Assembly (NCBI GenBank): GCA_002405515.1
Contig: DHLZ01000215.1
Coordinates: 1-9,572, forward strand
From: Planctomycetaceae bacterium UBA4655
Lineage (GTDB): Bacteria > Planctomycetota > Planctomycetia > Pirellulales > UBA1268
DNA length: 9,572 bases
Direction of reading: 5' to 3'
Below are positions 1-5,396 of this stretch, in pieces. Each line of letters opens with the position of its first letter. Position 1 is the stretch's first letter. The position numbers and the translations under genes are program-made. The notes under the pieces are model-generated. The model worked only from the letters and a program-made list of their open reading frames with translations. It was not told where the DNA came from and did not search any database.

Positions 1-42
1 TCGTGCCGCTCGTCCGTCGCCTCGTTCGCGGCCGAAACTGAC

Positions 43-59
43 TGTTCCCCACGGGAACA
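43..59. promoter_or_regulatory. Perfect inverted repeat upstream of the CBM6 gene
   Basis: TGTTCCC, a 3-nt centre CAC, then GGGAACA: two perfect 7-bp arms. No T-run follows, so it is a poor intrinsic terminator. Its right arm overlaps the place where a -35 box would lie relative to the possible -10 at 78-83, which would suit an operator. A frame on the plus strand closes with TGA at 39-41, so the hairpin could instead mark the 3' end of an upstream gene lying outside the window. The symmetry is directly visible; the function is inferred. Confidence 0.45.
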
Positions 60-77
60 CTCCGGGCTGAAACCGGT

Positions 78-83
78 TATTAT
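78..83 (+). promoter_or_regulatory. Possible -10 box (TATTAT) of the CBM6/CxxCH operon
   Basis: TATTAT lies in an AT-rich patch (ggTTATTATTgag) that stands out in otherwise GC-rich DNA. It is about 65 nt upstream of the preferred start codon at 149. No convincing -35 (TTGACA-like) is present at the usual distance, and the palindrome at 43-59 covers part of that region. The call is weak and rests on composition plus similarity to the AT-rich elements before two other genes in this window. Confidence 0.25.
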
Positions 84-136
84 TGAGTTCTGCCGCGCGT
101 CACCCAACGCGTTTTGCCTTGTCCCGCACGCTCCCT

Positions 137-141
137 GGAGG
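137..141 (+). promoter_or_regulatory. Shine-Dalgarno GGAGG that fixes the CBM6 gene start
   Basis: GGAGG ends 7 nt before the ATG at 149. This is ideal spacing, and the ATG opens directly into a hydrophobic signal peptide. It decides against the longer in-frame reading that starts with TTG at 83. Confidence 0.75.
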
Positions 142-148
142 CACTGCG

Positions 149-727
149 ATGCGACTCCCCCACCTGGGTTTGTTCCTGCCCCTGTTGCTCCTCGGCGAAG
201 GGTTTGCCGGCGAGCCGTTTCGCGGCGGTCCCCGCCCGATCCCAGGCGTCGTCGAAGCCGAGGACTTCGACGCCGGCGACGCCGGCGTGGCCTATCGCGA
301 CCTGACCGAGGCGAACCAGGGCGCCGACTACCGCGGCCCGACGCAGGTGGACATCGAGCGGCGGCCCGACGCCTCGAACGGGCACGGCATCGGGTGGGCG
401 CGGGCCGGAGAATGGCTCACCTACACGGTGGAAGCCGTCGATCCAGGCCCGTACACGCTCGAGATTCCCGTCGCATCGGCGAAGGCGGGCGGCCGGTTCC
501 ACATCGAGTTCGACGGCAAGGACGCGACCGGCCCGATCCAGGTGCCCGACACCGGCGGGTGGACGAAACTGCAGACCATCCGCATCGACGGCGTGCGGGT
601 GCCCGCGGGGAGGACGGTCATGAAGCTGGTGATGGATGCCGACGGCGTGTCGGGATTCGTCGGCGACATCGACTGCATGACGTTCCGTCGGCCGCAGGAA
701 CCCGCGACGCCGCCTCAGAAGCCATGA
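149..727 (+). CDS. Secreted CBM6-type carbohydrate-binding protein
   Basis: 192-residue exported protein made of essentially one carbohydrate-binding module of the CBM6-like beta-sandwich family. Residues 1-20 (MRLPHLGLFLPLLLLGEGFA) form a signal peptide with an AGEP junction. The module spans about 33-179: it opens with PGVVEAEDFD, continues through GIGWARAGEWLTYTV (80-94), the GG.FH.EFDG strand (114-123), VPDTGGW (132-138) and closes with DIDCMTF (173-179). W83, W89, Y92 and W138 are candidate sugar-stacking aromatics. Many CBM6 domains end in an FNLDWI-like motif whose Asn contacts ligand; here that position appears to be D173, so specificity may differ. No catalytic domain is attached. 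The tail is Pro-rich (PQEPATPPQKP). The start at 149 is chosen for the GGAGG and signal peptide; a TTG at 83 is in frame but adds only an Arg-rich, signal-disrupting stretch. The stop overlaps the ATG of the next gene (ATGA), implying translational coupling. Confidence 0.9.
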   Translation: MRLPHLGLFLPLLLLGEGFAGEPFRGGPRPIPGVVEAEDFDAGDAGVAYRDLTEANQGADYRGPTQVDIERRPDASNGHGIGWARAGEWLTYTVEAVDPGPYTLEIPVASAKAGGRFHIEFDGKDATGPIQVPDTGGWTKLQTIRIDGVRVPAGRTVMKLVMDADGVSGFVGDIDCMTFRRPQEPATPPQKP

Positions 728-3141
728 CCTTCCACGCGTCCCTCATCATGGCCTCCGCGATGCTGCTCGTCGCCTCCGACGTGGCACGGGGCACGGAGGC
801 GGAACTGCCGCCGCTCGCGCGGGCCGCCTCGGGCGTGTGGAAGGTCGATCTCGATGGCGACGGCCACGACGACCTGGTCGTCTCGCACGAGCAGGGCTAT
901 GGCGTCTACCTGTTCGTGCCGCCCGATCGGGTGAGGCCGAGCATGGGATGGACGACAGGCTGGACGCGGGTGATGCGGGAGGGCAAGCCCGGCGACGAGC
1001 ACGCGCTGCCGCTGCTCACCGGCCCGGGGGTGAGGTTCGCCGACGGCGTGCTGCAGGCCGGCGGCGTGCGGCTGACCTACGAGGAGCTGCTGCGGGTGCC
1101 CGGCCCGAAGCCGCGCAGCCCGCAGGAATCCCTCCGCGCGATGCGTCTGCCACACGGATTCACGGCGACGCTCGTGGCGGCGGAGCCGCTCGTGATGGAC
1201 CCCGTGTTCATCGACTGGGACGAACGCGGGCGGATGTGGGTGGCGGAGATGGGCGATTATCCGTTCGCCGAAGGGGAGGCCACGTCCGACGGCAAGGTCA
1301 CCTGGCAGGACGGCATTCCCGGCGAAGGCGCCGGCCGGGGACTTCAGGCCGGCCGCGTGCGGATCCTCGAAGACGCCGACGGCGACGGCGTCTACGAGAA
1401 GAGCACGCTCTTCCTCGACGGCCTCAGGCACGTCACCGGCCTGGCCTGCTGGAAGGGGGGCGTGTTCGTGGCGAGCGTCCCCGACATCTTCCACGCCCGC
1501 GACGACGATGGCGACGGCCGCTGCGACTCACGCGAGCCCTGGTTCACCGGCTTCAAGGCGGGCAACCCGCAGCATCTCGTCAACGGGTTCTGCTGGGGTC
1601 TCGACGGCTGGCTGCACGGGGCCAACGGCGACAGCGGCGGGGACATCGTCAACGTGAAGACGGGAGCGAGGATTCCGCTCCGCGGCAACGACTTCAGCTT
1701 CGATCCGCGGACCGCCGAGTTTCGGCTCGAAACCGGCGCCACCCAGTGCGGCAAGTGGCGGGACGATTTCGGCAACTGGTTCGGCAACAACAACGCCACG
1801 CCCGGATGGCACTACTGGCTGCCGATGCGCTATCTCGAAAGGCATCCGGAGATCGTCGCCCGCTCCCTCCGCGCCGATCTCACCGCCGACCGCAGCGTGT
1901 TTCCCGCAGGCACGCTCGAGCGGCGGCTGAACCAGCCCGCCACGGCGAACACCGTCACGTCGGCCTGCAACCCCATGCCCTACCGGGACGCGGCCTTCGG
2001 CGCCGACGGCGTCCACTGCCTGTTCATCTGCGAGCCGGCCCACCATGTCGTGCTGCGGCAGGTTCTCGAGTACCCCGGCGCGACGATCACGTCCCGCAGA
2101 CACCCTGACGATGCGGGGCGGGAGTTTCTCGCCAGTGAAGATCGGTGGTTCCGGCCGGTGATGGCCCGCACCGGACCGGATGGCGCACTGTACGTCGTCG
2201 ACATGTACCGCCTCGTGCTCGAGCACCCGGAGTGGGTGCCGGCCGAGATGGCCCGCCGCATGCAGCTGCGCGGGGGCGAGACGATGGGCCGCATCTGGCG
2301 GATCGCCCGGGATGGCCAGTCGGCGAAGCCCGCCGCGATCGATCTCGCATCCCCCTCCGGCTGGGCCCGCGACACGGCGCAGCGGCTCGCCTTCGAACGC
2401 GGCCGCGTGGAGGACGAGGCCGCCGTGCGGTCGCTCGCTTCGTCTCCATCGCTGCCGGTGCGGCTGCAGGCGGTCTTCACGCTGCGCGGCCTGGGCCTGC
2501 TTTCGGTCGATGAGCTCACGACGACGCTGCGGAAGGAATGGCCGCATGTCCGCGGCACCGCGTTCACCGCCGCCGGCGCCGACGCCCTGATGCCGGCGGA
2601 GATCGCCCTGCTCGATGCCCAGCAGCAGCCGACCACGGCCTCCCTGCCGAGCTCCGCCGCGGTGCCCGTGATCGGGTCGTTCGAGCCCGATCGGCAGAAG
2701 ATCGTGACCCGGTATCTCGCGGCGGCAACGCTCTCAGGCGATGCCGCCCGCGGTCGGCACGTCCTCGAGCGCAGTGGCTGCATCGCCTGCCACAGGCATG
2801 GGGCCGCGGGCGCCGAGGTGGGGCCCGACCTGGCCACCGTGGCCGGCAAGCCGCCGGCCCAGGTGATCGAGGCGATCTTCGACCCCAACCGCGCCGTGGA
2901 GCAGCGGTACACCGTCACCACGCTCGTGCTGGACGATGGCACCTCGGTCAGCGGCCTGATCGTGGCCGAAACGCCGGGGGGCGTGACGCTCCGGATGGCC
3001 GGCGGCGTGGAGCGGGTGATCCGCCGCGGCGAGATCGACGAAACGCAGCAGCACGCGACGTCGATCATGCCGGTGGGCCTGGAAGCCGTGCTGTCGCTGC
3101 AAGACTGTGCAGACCTGCTGGCCGCGCTGCGGGCGAGATGA
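724..3141 (+). CDS. PVC-type heme-binding CxxCH protein (secreted dehydrogenase-like propeller plus cytochrome c)
   Basis: 805 residues. Residues 1-23 are a likely signal peptide (hydrophobic 5-18, VARG|TEA). Next is an FG-GAP/VCBS-like segment (DLDGDGHDDLVV, 42-53). About 140-500 is the dehydrogenase-type propeller shared with PVC membrane-bound dehydrogenase-domain proteins, related to glucose/sorbosone dehydrogenases. Its landmarks are DADGDG (217-222) and DDDGDG (260-265), possible Ca sites; ANGDSGGD (300-307); RGNDFSFDP (320-328); GNWFGNNNATPGWHYW (350-365); and GPDGALYVVDMYR (484-496). Residues about 516-580 hold a short HEAT-like helical part. The C-terminal cytochrome c domain has CIACH (C686, C689, H690) for covalent heme and M782 in SIMPVGLE as candidate distal ligand. 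The likely role is periplasmic or extracellular oxidation of a sugar or polyol with electrons passed to heme; the substrate is not readable from sequence. The start at 724 overlaps the previous stop as ATGA, with no strong ribosome site of its own. An in-frame ATG at 394 lies inside the CBM6 gene and gives Arg-rich nonsense. Confidence 0.96.
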   Translation: MTFHASLIMASAMLLVASDVARGTEAELPPLARAASGVWKVDLDGDGHDDLVVSHEQGYGVYLFVPPDRVRPSMGWTTGWTRVMREGKPGDEHALPLLTGPGVRFADGVLQAGGVRLTYEELLRVPGPKPRSPQESLRAMRLPHGFTATLVAAEPLVMDPVFIDWDERGRMWVAEMGDYPFAEGEATSDGKVTWQDGIPGEGAGRGLQAGRVRILEDADGDGVYEKSTLFLDGLRHVTGLACWKGGVFVASVPDIFHARDDDGDGRCDSREPWFTGFKAGNPQHLVNGFCWGLDGWLHGANGDSGGDIVNVKTGARIPLRGNDFSFDPRTAEFRLETGATQCGKWRDDFGNWFGNNNATPGWHYWLPMRYLERHPEIVARSLRADLTADRSVFPAGTLERRLNQPATANTVTSACNPMPYRDAAFGADGVHCLFICEPAHHVVLRQVLEYPGATITSRRHPDDAGREFLASEDRWFRPVMARTGPDGALYVVDMYRLVLEHPEWVPAEMARRMQLRGGETMGRIWRIARDGQSAKPAAIDLASPSGWARDTAQRLAFERGRVEDEAAVRSLASSPSLPVRLQAVFTLRGLGLLSVDELTTTLRKEWPHVRGTAFTAAGADALMPAEIALLDAQQQPTTASLPSSAAVPVIGSFEPDRQKIVTRYLAAATLSGDAARGRHVLERSGCIACHRHGAAGAEVGPDLATVAGKPPAQVIEAIFDPNRAVEQRYTVTTLVLDDGTSVSGLIVAETPGGVTLRMAGGVERVIRRGEIDETQQHATSIMPVGLEAVLSLQDCADLLAALRAR

Positions 3142-3192
3142 CCCCTTTCGCGGAAACCCTACGAGAATCTTTCAGCGTTACCGGAGCGACAC

Positions 3193-4188
3193 ATGAACCA
3201 AGTCCGAGTCCACCGCGGCAACGGAATCAGGGCGGACCGCCGACCGGGAGCGGCCGCGGTTGGACTTTTCAGGCTGGAAACCGTCACCGGCCTGGCGCCG
3301 GCAAGGCGTCTGCATGCCGACTGCTTCGTGATGGTTGCGGCCGCGCTCTTTCTCGTTTCGACGGTTGGCTGCCGCGTGGAGACCGCCCCGTCCACGGACG
3401 CGCCCGACGTCATCAGGAACTCGATCGGCATGGGCCTGAAACTCCTGTCTGGCGGCACGTTCACGATGGGTGAGGCCCTCATCGACGAGGATCGCCAGTT
3501 CGAACGCCACGTCGTGACCCTGACACGCCCCTTCTTCATCGGCACGCACGAGGTGACCAATGCCCAATGGAAGCGGGTCATGGGAAACGTTCCGAGTTAT
3601 GCGAAAGGAAGCGACCATCCTGTCGAGCGGGTGAGCTGGGAAGACGCCATGGCATTTTGCAATGCACTCTCCGACCTGCCTGAGGAACGAAAAGCCGGCC
3701 GTGTCTACCGCCTGCCGACGGAGGCGGAGTGGGAATACGCATGCCGGGCCGGAACGACGACGCGATTTTCTTTCGGAGACGAAGATACACCGGATTCACG
3801 GATGGGCGAGTACTCCTGGTACCTGAGCAACTCGGGCTCGGATCAGCAAGGTGGGCCGGACAAACACGCCCCGAACGTCACCCATCCTGTCGGCACCAAG
3901 CGACCGAATCCCTGGGGCCTCTACGACATGGATGGCAACGTTCGCGAGTGGTGCAGTGACTGGTTCAGCGAACTCGACATCGGTCCAGCGACTGATCCGC
4001 AGGGCCCGGCGGCGGGAACGGATCGTGCGACCCGGGGAGGCTACTTTAGCGCCCAAATCTGGGACGCTCGTCCTGCTCGCCGCTATGGCAACCCTCCGAC
4101 AACCAAGAGCCCGGGGCTAGGATTTCGCGTCGCCGTGACCGCGCTGCCGGGCAGCGCAACGGAGGCGGCCGACAGACGGGCGGACTGA
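3193..4188 (+). CDS. SUMF1/formylglycine-generating-enzyme-domain lipoprotein, catalytic cysteines absent
   Basis: 331 residues. The FGE-sulfatase (SUMF1) fold runs from about 76 to 317: NSIGMGLKLLSGGTFTMG (76-93), FIGTHEVTNAQW (115-126), RLPTEAEWEYACRAG (173-187), NPWGLYDMDGNVREWCSDW (239-257), TRGGYF (280-285) and GLGFRVAV (308-315). True aerobic FGE uses two copper-binding cysteines just after the GG motif; here the corresponding positions (about A287 and A292) are not cysteines and that segment has none. It is therefore unlikely to activate sulfatases and more likely a binding or structural SUMF1-domain protein, as in many planctomycete paralogues. A hydrophobic stretch (45-58) ends in STVGC with C60 as a probable, slightly atypical lipobox cysteine, preceded by an unusually long basic N-terminus. 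GGAG at 3183-3186, 6 nt before ATG 3193, supports this start. It lies 51 nt after the CxxCH gene, so cotranscription is possible. Its DNA is less GC-rich than the neighbours. Confidence 0.92.
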   Translation: MNQVRVHRGNGIRADRRPGAAAVGLFRLETVTGLAPARRLHADCFVMVAAALFLVSTVGCRVETAPSTDAPDVIRNSIGMGLKLLSGGTFTMGEALIDEDRQFERHVVTLTRPFFIGTHEVTNAQWKRVMGNVPSYAKGSDHPVERVSWEDAMAFCNALSDLPEERKAGRVYRLPTEAEWEYACRAGTTTRFSFGDEDTPDSRMGEYSWYLSNSGSDQQGGPDKHAPNVTHPVGTKRPNPWGLYDMDGNVREWCSDWFSELDIGPATDPQGPAAGTDRATRGGYFSAQIWDARPARRYGNPPTTKSPGLGFRVAVTALPGSATEAADRRAD

Positions 4189-4211
4189 TCGGCGGCCCGG
4201 GAACGAGCGGG

Positions 4212-4232
4212 TGCCGGAAGCATCATCCGGCA
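4212..4232 (+). terminator. Possible weak hairpin terminator after the SUMF1-domain gene
   Basis: TGCCGG, a 9-nt loop, then CCGGCA: perfect 6-bp GC-rich arms beginning 24 nt after the TGA at 4188. The following bases (gacttcc) lack a clear U-tract, so it may only stabilise the 3' end or do nothing. Confidence 0.35.
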
Positions 4233-4360
4233 GACTTCCATGCAGGGAAAGGGAGTCCGGAACCTCTCCATGCGGCACGAAGCCTTGACGAGGCAGTTGC
4301 GGGGTCGTTTGGGAGTGCCGCCGGTGTTCGAGAAGCCCGCGGAAAGCCCCGACTCGCAGC

Positions 4361-4408
4361 GTTGATCGACGGAACCGTTGATCGACGGCACCGTTGATCG
4401 GCGGCACC
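4361..4408. repeat. Three tandem copies of a 16-bp repeat
   Basis: Units are GTTGATCGACGGAACC (4361-4376), GTTGATCGACGGCACC (4377-4392) and GTTGATCGGCGGCACC (4393-4408). Each neighbouring pair differs at one base, giving a stepwise series. The unit length is not a multiple of three, so it is not a protein repeat. Such short tandem arrays arise by slippage; a protein-binding role is possible because they end about 60 bp before a likely promoter. Confidence 0.9.
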
Positions 4409-4468
4409 AAATTCATCGGGCTCCAAGTCGCCGCGTAGTGATCGCCGCGTTTTGGCGCCGATCGGTTG

Positions 4469-4477
4469 TGTTATCAT
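4469..4477 (+). promoter_or_regulatory. Extended -10 promoter element for the BI-1-like gene
   Basis: TG, one base (T), then TATCAT: an extended -10 (TGnTATNAT) about 37 nt upstream of the ATG at 4515. A weak -35-like TTTTGG lies at 4450-4455 with a 16-nt spacer. The AT-rich patch is conspicuous against the GC-rich background. Transcription would begin near 4484, giving a leader of about 30 nt. Confidence 0.45.
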
Positions 4478-4514
4478 CGTTCACGACGTTGTTTCCACCC
4501 CGGAGTCCAGAGCC

Positions 4515-5288
4515 ATGCGAACCGGCAACCCCACCCTGAATGACAAGACGTTCGAGAACTTCGGCGTCTACCGCCGGGACCTCGCCAGCGAGCAGTCCCC
4601 GACCGATGCCATGACGATCAACGGCACGGCCCAGAAGACGCTCTTCCTGCTGTTCTTGGCGATGGGGGCTGCCTGCTTCACATGGTCCAAGACTTTTTCG
4701 GCGGTCGAGGCCGATCCTGCGGCCGCGATGCCCTGGGCCCTGGGCGGCCTTGTGGTGGGGGCGATCACGGGGCTCGTCATCTGCTTCAAGCACACCTGGG
4801 CCCCGGCTCTCGCCCCCGTCTACGCCCTTGCCGAGGGCTTGTTTCTGGGAGGGGTCTCGGCCAGCGTCGAGTCCCAGTATCCCGGAATCGTCATTCAAGC
4901 CGTCGGGGGCACGTTCGGCACGCTCGCCGGCCTGCTGCTCGCCTACCAGTCCGGGCTCATCAAGGCGACCGAGAACTTCAAGCTCGGCATCGTGGCGGCA
5001 ACCGGCGGAATCTGCCTCGTGTATTTGATGTCGATGATCGGGAGTTTCTTCGGCTTTCCGATCCCCTACATCCACGCGGCCGGCCCCATCGGCATCGGGT
5101 TCAGCCTGGTCGTGGTCGTGATCGCCGCCCTGAACCTGGTGCTCGACTTCGACTACATCGAGCAGGCGGCCGAGCGCGGGTCTCCCAAGTATCTGGAGTG
5201 GTACGGGGCTTTTGCCCTGATGGTCACGCTCGTCTGGCTCTACATGGAGATCCTGCGGCTGCTCTCGAAGCTCCGGAGCCGCGACTGA
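4515..5288 (+). CDS. Bax inhibitor-1/YccA-type integral membrane protein
   Basis: 257 residues, matching the BaxI_1 (BI-1-like, TMBIM-related) family, whose bacterial members commonly begin with an MRTGNPxLNDKTFENF motif as here (residues 1-16). After a soluble N-terminus of about 40 residues there are seven hydrophobic segments, near 41-58, 73-91, 96-117, 124-146, 156-178, 190-211 and 229-250. Acidic residues near the end of the sixth helix (LDFDYIEQ: D211, D213, E216) and in the last helix (E245) resemble the acidic cluster that controls pH-sensitive ion leak in characterised BI-1 proteins such as BsYetJ; that equivalence is inferred. The physiological role in bacteria is uncertain (membrane quality control or Ca2+ leak have been proposed). 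ATG 4515 is preferred over an upstream in-frame codon at 4452 because the family motif starts here, with GGAG at 4502-4505. It has its own promoter and converges with the propeller gene. Confidence 0.96.
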   Translation: MRTGNPTLNDKTFENFGVYRRDLASEQSPTDAMTINGTAQKTLFLLFLAMGAACFTWSKTFSAVEADPAAAMPWALGGLVVGAITGLVICFKHTWAPALAPVYALAEGLFLGGVSASVESQYPGIVIQAVGGTFGTLAGLLLAYQSGLIKATENFKLGIVAATGGICLVYLMSMIGSFFGFPIPYIHAAGPIGIGFSLVVVVIAALNLVLDFDYIEQAAERGSPKYLEWYGAFALMVTLVWLYMEILRLLSKLRSRD

Positions 5289-5304
5289 AGGGCGACCTCC
5301 GTGC

Positions 5305-5334
5305 GAGCCCGAGCCCGAGCCTGAGCCTGAGCCT
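5305..5334. repeat. Five tandem GAGCCY hexamers in the convergent intergenic region
   Basis: GAGCCC twice (5305-5316), then GAGCCT three times (5317-5334), followed by a partial GA. It sits 17 bp after the stop of the BI-1-like gene and 62 bp before the stop of the converging propeller gene. One copy (AGCCCGA, 5312-5318) can pair with TCGGGTT (5342-5348) through one G-U pair to form a long-looped stem followed by a short pyrimidine run, so a weak terminator role is conceivable. I see no better terminator in this 108-bp junction. Confidence 0.9.
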
Positions 5335-5396
5335 GACAGAATCGGGTTTCCCCCCACGCTTCATGGCCGATCGTGAACTCGCCGCCGACCGCAGGC

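Larger units (their letters stand above)
4189..4514. other. 326-bp gap: hairpin, orphan reading frame, 16-bp tandem repeat, promoter
   Basis: No gene can be supported here. From left to right it holds an imperfect terminator-like hairpin (4212-4232), an open 41-codon plus-strand frame (4240-4365; starts MQGKGVRNLSMRHEALTR, basic, no ribosome site in front), three tandem 16-bp units (4361-4408) immediately overlapping the end of that frame, and an extended -10 element (4469-4477) for the gene at 4515. The short frame could be a decayed fragment of a mobile or duplicated gene. I do not recognise it with confidence and do not call it a gene. Confidence 0.6.

Noticed and set aside
83..148. TTG-initiated 22-residue extension of the CBM6 protein
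   Set aside because: No ribosome site precedes it and it would bury the signal peptide; GGAGG at 137-141 favours ATG 149.
394..723. 110-codon upstream extension of the CxxCH gene, overlapping the CBM6 gene
   Set aside because: The translation is Arg/His-rich nonsense characteristic of an out-of-frame high-GC reading, whereas ATG 724 gives a signal peptide and an ATGA overlap with the previous gene.
1980..3068. 362-codon open frame on the minus strand inside the CxxCH gene
   Set aside because: Ser/Arg/Ala-rich, no recognisable motif, fully opposite a well-supported gene.
4361..4408. Start of a CRISPR array
   Set aside because: The 16-bp units are directly adjacent with no spacers and no cas genes are present.
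4223..4477. 84-codon minus-strand frame across the 326-bp gap
   Set aside because: It runs through the 16-bp repeat and promoter, has no ribosome site and shows no recognisable domain.
5270..5279. GCTCCGGAGC palindrome as a terminator of the BI-1-like gene
   Set aside because: It lies inside the coding sequence before the stop codon, has no loop and no T-run.
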